64,000 nucleotides of DNA from QGON01 sp963691905 (lineage in GTDB: Bacteria > Pseudomonadota > Gammaproteobacteria > Chromatiales > Chromatiaceae): positions 558,001 through 622,000 of the forward strand of contig OY829892.1 of assembly GCA_963691905.1 (NCBI GenBank), given 5' to 3'. This document shows, one piece after another, positions 41,591-50,309 of the stretch (position 1 is its first letter; each line of letters starts with the position of its first letter). The position numbers and the translations under genes were made by a program. Below the pieces are notes generated by a model, which did no database searches, had not been told where the DNA came from, and was given only the letters and a program-made list of their open reading frames with translations.

Positions 41591-43336
41591 TCAGAACTTC
41601 ACCGGTGGTGGCCGCTCTCCCAGGCCGGTGGTCTCTGCAACGATATTCCGTGCTATTTCCCTGCCTTCGTCAATAGCCTGCTCCTGGGAAACCGAGGATC
41701 CGGTTCCGCCGTCGGATTCCCCATCCTGCTTCATGTAGAGGGTCTGTGTCGGATAGGCAAACTCCACTCCCAACCCTTGGGCAAGTCGCAAAATATCCAG
41801 CAAAAAGCGGTGCTTTTCACGCAACTCTGTGCCCCAGTCCGGGGTCTCCCAGAAGACATAAACCAGTATCTCCAGCGCACTGTCGGCATAACCATTGAAA
41901 TAGACATGGTAGTAATCCTTTCTCATATAGGGGTGTTGGCGCACCAGTTCGCGCACTCCTTCGCAAAAGGATTCGATCTTCTCCGGTGGTGTTTCATAGG
42001 CCAGTCCCAGCTTGGTGGAGAGACGGCGATAGCGTCGCTCCCCCATATTGTCCACTTTCGCAGTGATGAACAGGGAGTTGGGCACGGTGAGCACCGAGTT
42101 GTAGAAGGTACGGATACGGGTACTGCGAAATCCGATGCGCTCGACCGCGCCCTCTTTGCCATCAACGACGACCCAGTCCCCCACCGAGAAGGTACGATCA
42201 AGCAGTATGGTGATCGAACCAAAGAGATTCTGCACCATATCCTTGGCTGCCAAGGCGAAGGCCAAACCACCAAGACCAAGACCTGCCAGCAGCCCAGAAA
42301 CGTTGATATTCAGATTGTCCGCGATAAAGATCACGCCGACTACGGTGACGAATATCTTCAGGGTTCGCGGAATCAGCGGCACCAGCGCATCATCCAGGCG
42401 GGTCTCGGTCAACATCGCCCGCTCGGAGAGCCATCCGCCCACCAGGTCCACCAATCGGTAGGCAACCCAGACACCAGAGAGGGCCGCAAGAAATTTAACC
42501 GCCACCAACAGCACCAGCATCGTCGACTCAGGCAGGCCCAGCAGTGTAATACCGACCCACCAGATCGCCGCCATCGCCAGCAATCCCAGGGGCCGCAGCA
42601 TATTCTCGGAGATATCATGGAAAGCCAGTCGGCGGGTTTCCCGTCGCCAGCGGCTTACCAGGCGGCGCAGTAACAGGGATATCAACTTGTCCGCCACCAC
42701 TCCTAAGAGGACGATAAAAAAGATACCCAGCCAGCGCCAGTTCTCTAACAGAAAAACCGTTTTTTTCAGCCACATCGGCATGGCGTTTTGGATACGCAGG
42801 TGCCAGGGCAACACCGAGTCATCACCCGACAACCCTTCCACCTTGCTGCGTGTCGACACCTCCTCCCAGATTGCCGGCAGGCGGGCTATCGTCTCACTGT
42901 CGAACAGCCAGCGGCCATCAGGGTAGCGCGAGATGCGCAGCGCCCCTTTGGCATAACGCTGGAAGATCCACGGCTCTCCTTCATGCCTGTCGGGTATCCG
43001 CTGCAGATCGACCAGCCGGGTACGATCCATTGTTTCCAGCAGCAACCAAGCCAGATCCGCACCGCGCTCAGTGCGCACCAGGGCATTGACCGAGGTAAGG
43101 TCCAGCGTCTCCAGCGCATCGCTGATCCGCTCCGCCTCCCCCCGTTTGATGTCATTCATGGCGCGCAGAAAAGTCTCCATCACCACCCGTGGTGAACGCA
43201 GGCTGTCCGGTGCGGGTTCCGTAACCTCGGGGACCGGCGCTTCCGCCTCCTTGGCTAACCCCTGTAGCGGCACCAATAAGCCGAGCAACGGCAGAATGCA
43301 GAGATATCTGATCAGAGAGGAAGTATGTAGTTTCAT
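41591..43336 (-). CDS. Large MscS-family mechanosensitive channel
   Basis: A 581-residue channel. The signal peptide (about 1-26) is followed by a periplasmic N-terminal domain (to about 170) and then five or so TM helices (about 178-335). The pore helix is 'NVSGLLAGLGLGGLAFALAAKDMVQNLFGS', the MscS beta domain 'TFSVGDWVVVDGKEGAVERIGFRSTRIRTF', and a cage domain follows. The size and the N-terminal periplasmic extension separate it from the small MscS at 21072-21893. The ATG at 43336 starts the signal peptide; an upstream TTG adds eight residues without benefit. Confidence 0.93.
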   Translation of the reverse strand: MKLHTSSLIRYLCILPLLGLLVPLQGLAKEAEAPVPEVTEPAPDSLRSPRVVMETFLRAMNDIKRGEAERISDALETLDLTSVNALVRTERGADLAWLLLETMDRTRLVDLQRIPDRHEGEPWIFQRYAKGALRISRYPDGRWLFDSETIARLPAIWEEVSTRSKVEGLSGDDSVLPWHLRIQNAMPMWLKKTVFLLENWRWLGIFFIVLLGVVADKLISLLLRRLVSRWRRETRRLAFHDISENMLRPLGLLAMAAIWWVGITLLGLPESTMLVLLVAVKFLAALSGVWVAYRLVDLVGGWLSERAMLTETRLDDALVPLIPRTLKIFVTVVGVIFIADNLNINVSGLLAGLGLGGLAFALAAKDMVQNLFGSITILLDRTFSVGDWVVVDGKEGAVERIGFRSTRIRTFYNSVLTVPNSLFITAKVDNMGERRYRRLSTKLGLAYETPPEKIESFCEGVRELVRQHPYMRKDYYHVYFNGYADSALEILVYVFWETPDWGTELREKHRFLLDILRLAQGLGVEFAYPTQTLYMKQDGESDGGTGSSVSQEQAIDEGREIARNIVAETTGLGERPPPVKF

Positions 43337-43501
43337 GGCAGACAAATTATGTTTCGACAAGAAAGAGGCGAACGGAACCGGATCACGCCACAGGCGCAGA
43401 CCGACTCACAGTTCCGCCGATTAACTTTGCAATCGCCCGATTATAGAGGCTTATTCGACAGACCACATAGGAACTCCTTCCGGACTTTCGGAGAACATAC
43501 A

Positions 43502-43843
43502 ATGCAGAAGCGTTTCAGCCAGTATCTGCCAATGGCAGCCGCAATTTTCATCACCACATTTTCAACCCAGTCAAACGCCGCAAATCAGATCCATCTCTGC
43601 GAGCTCAACGGGCTTGAGCGGCGTATCGAAATCCACTACCAACAGGAGACCGGCCTTCCACCCTGCGAAGTGCGTTATTTCAAAGAGGCTGAACAACCTG
43701 ACTCGATGCAGATACTCTGGAGTGCCGACAACGAAACCGGCTACTGTGAGCAGAAGGCCGCCAGGTTCAGACAGAAACTCGAGGGTTGGGGCTGGCAATG
43801 CGCGCCAGTCGCGTCCACTGATGAGGAGCAGCTGCAACAATAG
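43502..43843 (+). CDS. Hypothetical secreted protein
   Basis: A 113-residue protein with a signal peptide (about 1-26, cut after SNA). The mature part has four Cys ('HLCELNG', 'PPCEVRYF', 'GYCEQK', 'WQCAPV') that could form two disulfides. 'GLERRIEIHY', 'CEVRYFK' and 'WSADNETGYCEQKAARFRQKLEGWGWQC' look like a small beta/alpha periplasmic domain. Similar proteins are found in other Gammaproteobacteria, but no function is known to me. The ATG is placed at the signal peptide; the frame is open for 51 codons upstream. Confidence 0.75.
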   Translation: MQKRFSQYLPMAAAIFITTFSTQSNAANQIHLCELNGLERRIEIHYQQETGLPPCEVRYFKEAEQPDSMQILWSADNETGYCEQKAARFRQKLEGWGWQCAPVASTDEEQLQQ

Positions 43844-43849
43844 TCTTTT

Positions 43850-43880
43850 GCCTGATCCGCTACGCTTGATCATGCCTGCG
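43850..43880 (+). repeat. REP-like hairpin with CGCTACGCTT loop, copy 3
   Basis: A single hairpin TGATC / CGCTACGCTT / GATCA (43853-43872), flanked by GCC and a degraded right end. It is the same loop as copies 1 and 2 with a shorter perfect stem. It lies just after the secreted-protein gene. Confidence 0.75.
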
Positions 43881-43992
43881 AACCCGGCATGTTGCTGGCT
43901 TTATTTGCTGGTGGCTGCACCAGCTATACTCTTTTAGGAAACCCCGCAATAACCATCTGACAATCACACTGCTGACACACCAGGGAGGAAAC

Positions 43993-44976
43993 ATGTCACT
44001 CAACGACCTCATCAACGACAAGCGCGTAAAACGGATTATCACCCATCCAGACAACGACGATGCCATCTGGCGTGCCGATCTGGCACGTTTTCTCTCCGGA
44101 GACGCCACGCTGACACGCAAATCCGCAGGGGAGGCTGGCATCAAAGCCGTGCAGAGGTTGTTGATTTTCCTTGGCTACTCCACATCATCCAACGGCGCCT
44201 TCGCTATCGATGGTGATTTCGGGCGCGGCACCAACCGGGCGGTAGCGCAGTTTCAGGTGGAAAACCGTCTCACCCGCACCATTAACCGCGATACCCTCTG
44301 CTATCCCTGTAAATGGAATACAGCCAGGACACTGATCAGCGCAATCCCTGACGCCAGGTTAACATCCCGCACCCTGGAAAAAATGCTCAAAACGGCGATT
44401 GCGCGGGCCGATTCCGCACAGGTGATGACCGGTAATTTCGATGACGCCATCTTCCATCTCAATGCCCTGCATAAACGCGCATATCTTAATTGCCGCAAGA
44501 TACTTGAGCGTTACGGTGCAATGGCAGCATCGGTCTCCGCGGCACTTGCAGATGAAACCGGTACATTGGTCAGACCGGAATGGATCCTCTCAATCATCCG
44601 CCAGGAGACCGCCGGCATCATCCGCCCAAGATTTGAGCAGCACTATCTGTCCCGTCTTAACCGGCAACAACCAAATACCGGACTGGAAGAGCTTCGCATG
44701 CAGTCCATGAGCATGGGATTGGGTCAGGTCATGGGCGCCAACTACAAGCGTGTAGGGGCGCAAAATGCAACCGAACTCTTTACCGCTCCGGCTATTCGCC
44801 AAGTAAAATTCGTGGCACGATTTCTAAGCAAAAAAGAGGATGTGGTTAGAAAGAGCAATCCGACCGGGGATGACTTCCACAGACTGGCACGCTACTACAA
44901 TGGTCCGAAGTACGCAGCGCACCACTATCACGAATCACTTGCACGCTGGTTTCGTGAGTTCAGGATGCTGATGTAA
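43993..44976 (+). CDS. Peptidoglycan-binding N-acetylmuramidase-like protein (DUF3380)
   Basis: A 327-residue protein. A PG_binding_1 domain (about 45-100, 'GIKAVQRLLIFLGYSTSSNGAFAIDGDFGRGTNRAVAQFQ') precedes a linker and a C-terminal DUF3380-type muramidase domain (about 140-325). Its likely catalytic Glu is in 'IIRQETAGIIRPRFEQHYLSRL', and 'MGLGQVMGANYKRVG' is the typical second motif. There is no signal peptide, so either it needs a holin or phage-like release, or it acts in the cytosol after lysis. No phage genes adjoin. GGAGG lies close before the ATG. It may be a domesticated endolysin. Confidence 0.82.
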   Translation: MSLNDLINDKRVKRIITHPDNDDAIWRADLARFLSGDATLTRKSAGEAGIKAVQRLLIFLGYSTSSNGAFAIDGDFGRGTNRAVAQFQVENRLTRTINRDTLCYPCKWNTARTLISAIPDARLTSRTLEKMLKTAIARADSAQVMTGNFDDAIFHLNALHKRAYLNCRKILERYGAMAASVSAALADETGTLVRPEWILSIIRQETAGIIRPRFEQHYLSRLNRQQPNTGLEELRMQSMSMGLGQVMGANYKRVGAQNATELFTAPAIRQVKFVARFLSKKEDVVRKSNPTGDDFHRLARYYNGPKYAAHHYHESLARWFREFRMLM

Positions 44977-45038
44977 ATCAAACGGGACAGGTTTCTGGTA
45001 CCTTGTGTGCTCAAAAAATACAGGCACTATTTATTGCC

Positions 45039-45162
45039 CGTCCGGAAACACTGTTTTCACCACGAAGCGCACGAAGAACACGAAGAAAATTCATGGTTAA
45101 TCAATCTTTTACCTTCGTGCTCTTCGTGTCCTTTGTGGTTAGATGTGGGTTTCCGGATGGAC
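45039..45162 (+). repeat. Palindromic CACGAAG intergenic repeat
   Basis: Outer arms CCGTCCGGAAA and TTTCCGGATGG and inner arms of CACGAAG/ACGAAGA with CTTCGTGCTCTTCGTG form a large imperfect hairpin of about 120 bp. CACGAAG-rich palindromes of this type are dispersed in many genomes. It fills most of the gap before chrA. Confidence 0.7.
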
Positions 45163-45197
45163 ACCATTTAGCACAATCTATGTAGGTCTATCGGAAT

Positions 45198-45231
45198 TGT
45201 AGGATGCTGGTAAGCTTGCCAGCATCCTACA
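45198..45231 (+). repeat. Perfect 13-bp hairpin before chrA
   Basis: TGTAGGATGCTGG (45198-45210) and its exact complement CCAGCATCCTACA (45219-45231) enclose the 8-nt loop TAAGCTTG. There is no T run, so it is a structural repeat or leader hairpin and not a terminator. It lies 36 bp before the chrA start. Confidence 0.75.
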
Positions 45232-45267
45232 GGCTATCTCCAGACCCAACACAAGAGTATTCAACAA

Positions 45268-46617
45268 GTGCCAACAACTCCACCCGAAGTCACAGACAAA
45301 CCACAACCTGTGTCATTTATTGAGGCCTTGATCTATTGGCTCAAGCTGGGCTTTATCAGCTTTGGCGGTCCGGCAGGCCAAATCAGCATGATGCATCAGG
45401 AGCTGGTAGAAAAGCGCAGATGGCTTTCAGAACATCGATTTTTACATGCGCTGAATTACACCATGGTGCTGCCTGGCCCTGAGGCACAACAACTGGCGAC
45501 CTATATCGGCTGGTTGATGCATGGTGTATGGGGAGGCATTGCTGCCGGTGTGTTATTTGTCCTGCCGTCACTATTCATCCTCATTGGTCTGACATGGATC
45601 TATCTGGCTTACGGTGATGTGCCTGCAGTGGAAGGGGTTTTGTATGGCATTAAACCCGCTGTAACGGCAATCGTGGTTTTTGCGGCCTACCGCATTGGTT
45701 CCAGGGCATTGCAGAACAATGTGCTGCGCGCCATGGCAGTACTGGCGTTCATCGCAATTTTTGCCTTTGATGTGCCTTTCCCCTATATCGTTCTGATGGC
45801 GGGGATCATCGGCTATGCCGGTTCACATTTCGCACCGGACAAATTCAAAGCGGGCGGACATCATGGAGAATCCAAGGATTCCTACGGCCCCGCGCTTATT
45901 GATGATGACACCCCTGCTCCAGAGCATGCACGATTTAAGTGGAGCCGGTTCATCACATTCACACTGGTCGGGGTTTTCATTGGTGGTGCAGTAATGGCCC
46001 TGCTGGCTACGACATATGGCTGGGAGGGGACGCTCACGCAAATGGGCTGGTTCTTTACCAAAGCAGCACTGGTCACCTTTGGCGGTGCCTATGCAGTCTT
46101 ACCCTATGTCTATCAAGGTGGTGTCGAGCAATATGCATGGTTAAGCGGGACTCAAATGATCGATGGTCTCGCGCTGGGCGAAACCACCCCTGGCCCACTC
46201 ATCATGGTTGTTGCATTTGTTGGTTTTGTCGGCGGCTGGACCAAAGAGATTTTTGGGCCTGAGATGCTTCCTTTGGCCGGTGCTGCCGGCGCCGGCATTG
46301 CCACGCTCTTCACTTTTCTACCCTCCTTTCTTTTCATCCTGCTTGGTGGACCGGCGGTTGAGGCGACCAGAGACGATGTTAAGTTCACCGCGCCATTGAC
46401 AGGCATTACCGCTGCCGTGGTGGGTGTCGTGCTCAATCTTGCTGCTTTTTTCGCCTACCATGTGCTTTGGCCTCAAGGTTTTGAGGCGACATTTGAATGG
46501 TTTTCAGCCTTGATAGGCGCAGCTGCGTTCGTGGCCCTGTTTAAGTATAAGGTGGGTATTGTTCAGGTTATTGCCGCATGCGCCGTATTGGGATTGGGTT
46601 ACTCTTTGTTGCTGTAG
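45268..46617 (+). CDS. chrA: Chromate transporter ChrA
   Basis: A 449-residue inner-membrane protein of the CHR family, long form with two homologous halves (about 15-190 and 225-449). Each half has the motif 'LGFISFGGPAGQI' or 'ALVTFGGAYAVLP', with a following 'PGPEAQQLATYIGW' or 'ETTPGPLIMVVAF'. It exports chromate and gives resistance by proton antiport in characterised members. The start is a GTG after a repeat-rich leader. No chrB regulator is adjacent, and the divergently oriented HxlR gene beyond it is more likely to control the pirin gene. Confidence 0.93.
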   Translation: MPTTPPEVTDKPQPVSFIEALIYWLKLGFISFGGPAGQISMMHQELVEKRRWLSEHRFLHALNYTMVLPGPEAQQLATYIGWLMHGVWGGIAAGVLFVLPSLFILIGLTWIYLAYGDVPAVEGVLYGIKPAVTAIVVFAAYRIGSRALQNNVLRAMAVLAFIAIFAFDVPFPYIVLMAGIIGYAGSHFAPDKFKAGGHHGESKDSYGPALIDDDTPAPEHARFKWSRFITFTLVGVFIGGAVMALLATTYGWEGTLTQMGWFFTKAALVTFGGAYAVLPYVYQGGVEQYAWLSGTQMIDGLALGETTPGPLIMVVAFVGFVGGWTKEIFGPEMLPLAGAAGAGIATLFTFLPSFLFILLGGPAVEATRDDVKFTAPLTGITAAVVGVVLNLAAFFAYHVLWPQGFEATFEWFSALIGAAAFVALFKYKVGIVQVIAACAVLGLGYSLLL

Positions 46618-46712
46618 TGAGTGTTCCTCTCTCTGTTTCCAGAGGGACACCAGATAGATTCAGCCCTGCTTGAAATTGAGCGTGGTGCACCCAAGCCCCA
46701 TTTTCTTCTGGG

Positions 46713-47048
46713 TCAGCTTTGATCCATGAAGCCTTTTCCCCAGTCATGCATGACCCATAGAACAGGTTCCAGGGTTCCTCCCAACTCAGTAAGTGAATAC
46801 TCTACTTTGGGAGGAACCTGGGGATAGACTTCCCTATGCACGACGCCATCCTTTTCGAGTTCCCGCAACTGAGAAGTCAGCATTCTCTGGGTAACTTGGG
46901 GTATCAAACGCCGCAGCTCACCAAAACGCTTGGTTCCGCTTAGAAGGTGGTGAATGATAATGATTTTCCATTTTCCACCAATTACGTCAATCGTCGCCTC
47001 AACCGGGCAGTTGTAGCGATTCTCCAGCTGTTCCGCTTTTTCTGTCAT
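46713..47048 (-). CDS. HxlR-family transcriptional regulator
   Basis: A 111-residue MarR-like winged-helix regulator. The diagnostic parts are 'CPVEATIDVIGGKWKIIIIHHLLSGTKRFGELRRLIPQVTQRMLTSQLRELEKDGVVHREVY' and 'YSLTELGGTLEPVLWVMHDWG'. The single conserved Cys near residue 15 is the redox or electrophile sensor in many HxlR proteins. It is divergent from a pirin gene, with a palindromic operator at 47065-47084 between them. Repression of both genes, relieved by reactive electrophiles or quinones, is the expected scheme. Confidence 0.93.
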   Translation of the reverse strand: MTEKAEQLENRYNCPVEATIDVIGGKWKIIIIHHLLSGTKRFGELRRLIPQVTQRMLTSQLRELEKDGVVHREVYPQVPPKVEYSLTELGGTLEPVLWVMHDWGKGFMDQS

Positions 47049-47064
47049 ACCTTTTCAGACCCAT

Positions 47065-47084
47065 TAGTATACAAAACGATACTA
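47065..47084 (+). promoter_or_regulatory. HxlR operator dyad
   Basis: A perfect inverted repeat TAGTAT / ATACTA with an 8-bp spacer lies 17 bp upstream of the HxlR start, between the divergent HxlR and pirin genes. Size and sequence match operators known for HxlR-family repressors (GTAT..ATAC arms). Confidence 0.7.
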
Positions 47085-47172
47085 TGTATTAAAAATGTGC
47101 GTTCTTACATTATTTAGACTATAGCACTACTCTCTGTACATAGAGACAACTTTCAAATACCGCGCACAGCGA

Positions 47173-47868
47173 GTGAGTAACAAAATGAAAATACTTTATC
47201 GAAATCACCTGCCTCTCGGCGGTTTTGCCGGACTACGGGAACATCAGTTGGTGGTTGATCCAAAAGCCTTCGGCGAACAGACTGGCAGCAAAGCATTTTC
47301 TGGATTGGGGAATTGTGTCTATCTAGCCGATGCCCGATTCCAGCCCCATGGTGAAACAGGACTGCATCCTCATCGCGAGGTTGATGTATTGTCTTTCATG
47401 ATTGAGGGAAGGATCAGTCATGAAGGATCTCTGGGACAGGGTCAATCGCTATCAGCCTTTGATGTCCAGGTGCAACGCGCGGGTGGAGAGGGATTTACCC
47501 ACAACGAGATCAATCCGGACGAACAGCAAAACAGAATGATCCAGCTTTTTGTACTGCCGGAAAAAGCAGGCGAGGCGGCAGATTACAGAGTCTATTCCAC
47601 TGAAGCTGGCAACATTTCAAGAATTTACGGCGGTCATGAATCGGACACGCATTTCACGAGCAGAACAATTGTCGAGACGGCAAGATTGAATCCTGGGCAG
47701 GATCATCAGATAAAACATGACTACATGGTCTATATGGCAACCGGAAAAGGCACTGCCAACGGGCAACCCGTAGAAGAGGGGTGTCTGTTAAAAGGAAGTG
47801 ATCTTCAGTTCATCACAAAGGAGACCGCCTACCTGATTATTATTCGTCTGGCAGTGCCGCTTGATTAA
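47173..47868 (+). CDS. Pirin-family protein
   Basis: A 231-residue bicupin of the pirin/YhhW type. The N-cupin has the metal-site motif 'GLHPHREVDVLSFMIEG' (two His) with 'RAGGEGFTHNEINPDEQQNRMIQLFV' (His and Glu), the Fe or Ni ligands of quercetin 2,3-dioxygenase-like pirins. The C-cupin lies beyond 160. The GTG at 47173 or an ATG at 47185 (MKILYRNH) could be the start, the second being closer to family N-termini. Pirin genes under HxlR control are typical of quinone or flavonoid stress modules. Confidence 0.92.
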   Translation: MSNKMKILYRNHLPLGGFAGLREHQLVVDPKAFGEQTGSKAFSGLGNCVYLADARFQPHGETGLHPHREVDVLSFMIEGRISHEGSLGQGQSLSAFDVQVQRAGGEGFTHNEINPDEQQNRMIQLFVLPEKAGEAADYRVYSTEAGNISRIYGGHESDTHFTSRTIVETARLNPGQDHQIKHDYMVYMATGKGTANGQPVEEGCLLKGSDLQFITKETAYLIIIRLAVPLD

Positions 47869-48044
47869 TGTGTAACCGTTTAGAACTGACACCCAATAGA
47901 CATTTCCCAGGGAACACTGGGACACTCTACTGATCCTATCCACTCGCAAGCGCCCCCCACAAAAATATCATTACACCTCTCTATGGATGGAATCCCACAA
48001 GAGAGCAGGCACCCCATGCCGATTCGCTCTATAATCGGCGGGTC

Positions 48045-50249
48045 ATGCCACTCATCAAATCACTTTTTTTCCAGGTATCGGTCTCAGTTATACTATTTCT
48101 GGCTACCGCACTCTCTCAGCCCTTCCATTTTTCCGGTCGGGAAGAGTCCATGTTTTTTCTCCCGGCCGGTGTTGGTCTTGGAATTGCCTGGAGATATGGC
48201 AACAAGGCATTGATAGGCGCCTTTGTCGGCCTGTTCACCTATTACACAACCTTTCACAATCTGGAACTCTGGGTTGCACTCTGGACAACGACAACCTGGA
48301 TCTTTTCCGTCTATTTCGCCCTCTGGGGACTGAGACTCTTCATCCCGGATGTCCTCATGAAGGCGCCACTCAAGTCACTGCTTACCTTTTTCGGCTTCGG
48401 TGTCGTACTGGCTCCTCTGGTTCATACACTATTGGATCTGCCGATGGTAATTCCTGCCGGACTTGTCGATCCGGATCAGGACATCAGAATTTTTCTCTTC
48501 CTCTACTGGCAGGGGGAAGCTTTTGGCGCTTTGTTGCTAACCCCGGTCATTTTTCTTGCCGGCCGAAATTTCAGCATGCTCTACCATGGCGACCATGCTG
48601 TCTATCCAAAGAACGGCCGCGAAAAAATCTTATGGCTTTCCCTTTTCAGTCTGAACATTCTTTCGACCTTTCTCTGGGGAGAGACTCATCTCTATGCCGG
48701 GATTTCTGATCAACTGTTCATCCTCTTTCCGCTTCTGGCCTGGAGTGCCTATCGACTGGGAGTCACCTTCTCCAGCAGTGCAGTTTTTCTTACCTGTTTC
48801 GGTATATTCAGTTTCTATGCATTCGGCTTTGGCGGCACGCCCATACCTGTCACTGAGCAAGAGTACATCGCACTCCTGACCTTTATTATTACCATCTCTC
48901 TCTTGACCTACAGTGTTGCTGTCGTCACCTTGGAACGACGATTGGAGACAAGCCGCCTTAGATACGCCGCTACCCATGATCCATTGAGTGGCCTGCTAAA
49001 TACCAGGGCGCTGAAAGACCGGTTGGAATTTCTGATGAAAGACGACACCGGCATCAAGCCCGAGCTGGGATATCTGGAGATTGACCAATACGAGGAGATG
49101 CGCCGCCACTATGGCGTCTCCGGTCGCAATATGCTGATCAAACGTTTCGGCTTGCATTTGAACAAAATATTGTCATCAAGTTGCGAAATATTTCGTATAG
49201 GCGCAGGTGAATTTGCCTTTATATCAAAAGAAAAAGGCGCTCTGCCGAAAAGTGCGCATACATGGTTAAACAATCCCGAACCCTACCGGTTTGAATGGGA
49301 GAAAAAGCAGTTCAACATAATGCCCAAGGCCTGCCTGTTGCCCGTCACCAGCCATTTTGACTCACCACACCATCTGCTCGAACTGGCAAGCGCCCATGTC
49401 AACAGGTTGTCAAAAGGCGAGCGTGGCCTGACCAGCATCGACCCAATGGATGACGGCGTACTCAAAGATCGTCAGATTCGGGCCAAATGGATGGGCAAAC
49501 TCCAGCAGGCACTTGCCGATGATCAATTCAGGCTTCTATATCAACCCATCGTTTCGCTCAATGAGAAACAGGCTGCAGTCAAGAATAACAGCACCATGCA
49601 GCACGTTGAAATACTGTTACGCCTGGTAGCTGATGATGGATCTCTGGTCGAACCCGGCATCTTTATGCCGTATGCCGAAGCTTTCAATCTGATGCCTGAT
49701 GTTGACCGTTGGGTCGTGTCCAAGGCACTGCATCTTATTGAAAATGACCCAATGCTCAGGCAGCCGGAAACAATATGCGCCATCAATCTTTCGGGACAGT
49801 CGATCAACGACATGGCTTTTCCTGAATTTATCCTTGAACAGCTGAAAAACACCAATATCGACGCAAAGAAGATCTGCTTTGAGATCACCGAAACCGTTGC
49901 CTTGAGTGATCTCAAGCAGGCAGCCCACTTCTTCAGTCAACTCAGAGAGATGGGATGCTCCGTCGCCCTTGATGACTTCGGCACAGGCACCGCATCATTC
50001 GAATACTTAAAGAGACTGCATGTCGACTACCTGAAGATAGACGGCTCATTTATTCGGGAAATTGAGGGCAACAAGCTGGATTACGTCATCGTTACCGCCA
50101 TTCGTGACGTCGCACGCTCAACCGGCACTAAAACCATTGCGGAATATGTGGAAACGGATGGAGTGCTGGATCTGCTGATTAAACTCGGCGTCGACTATGG
50201 GCAGGGTTATATATTTGGAAAGCCTGAAGAGATAACAAAATCCGAATGA
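48045..50249 (+). CDS. MASE1-GGDEF-EAL protein, probable c-di-GMP phosphodiesterase
   Basis: A 734-residue membrane protein. An N-terminal MASE1-like sensor of about eight TM helices (1-300) is followed by GGDEF (about 305-455) and EAL (about 475-725). The GGDEF signature is degenerate ('IFRIGAGEFAFI', GAGEF), so cyclase activity is unlikely. The EAL half keeps all catalytic groups: EIL in 'HVEILLRL', 'INLSGQS', 'FEITET', 'LDDFGTG', 'LKIDG' and 'AEYVET'. Net function should be c-di-GMP hydrolysis with a regulatory GGDEF. It is convergent with the chemoreceptor gene downstream. Confidence 0.9.
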   Translation: MPLIKSLFFQVSVSVILFLATALSQPFHFSGREESMFFLPAGVGLGIAWRYGNKALIGAFVGLFTYYTTFHNLELWVALWTTTTWIFSVYFALWGLRLFIPDVLMKAPLKSLLTFFGFGVVLAPLVHTLLDLPMVIPAGLVDPDQDIRIFLFLYWQGEAFGALLLTPVIFLAGRNFSMLYHGDHAVYPKNGREKILWLSLFSLNILSTFLWGETHLYAGISDQLFILFPLLAWSAYRLGVTFSSSAVFLTCFGIFSFYAFGFGGTPIPVTEQEYIALLTFIITISLLTYSVAVVTLERRLETSRLRYAATHDPLSGLLNTRALKDRLEFLMKDDTGIKPELGYLEIDQYEEMRRHYGVSGRNMLIKRFGLHLNKILSSSCEIFRIGAGEFAFISKEKGALPKSAHTWLNNPEPYRFEWEKKQFNIMPKACLLPVTSHFDSPHHLLELASAHVNRLSKGERGLTSIDPMDDGVLKDRQIRAKWMGKLQQALADDQFRLLYQPIVSLNEKQAAVKNNSTMQHVEILLRLVADDGSLVEPGIFMPYAEAFNLMPDVDRWVVSKALHLIENDPMLRQPETICAINLSGQSINDMAFPEFILEQLKNTNIDAKKICFEITETVALSDLKQAAHFFSQLREMGCSVALDDFGTGTASFEYLKRLHVDYLKIDGSFIREIEGNKLDYVIVTAIRDVARSTGTKTIAEYVETDGVLDLLIKLGVDYGQGYIFGKPEEITKSE

Positions 50250-50263
50250 ACTTCGGATAGACT

Positions 50264-50284
50264 GGTGCGCGGGGCGCACCCTAC
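50264..50284 (+). repeat. Half copy of the GTAGGGTGCGC dispersed repeat (copy 3)
   Basis: Only the right arm, GGTGCGCGGGGCGCACCCTAC, is present. It lies between the convergent EAL and chemoreceptor genes. It is a solitary arm of the family described at 6823-6882. Confidence 0.7.
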
Positions 50285-50309
50285 ACTTTGTAGCTCTCCG
50301 ATGATTTAT

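Noticed and set aside
41777..42673. 298-codon plus-strand open frame
   Set aside because: Antisense of the large MscS channel; no recognisable domain.
45039..45162. Possible Rho-independent terminator
   Set aside because: The hairpin is large and imperfect and no T run follows; it fits a dispersed repeat better.
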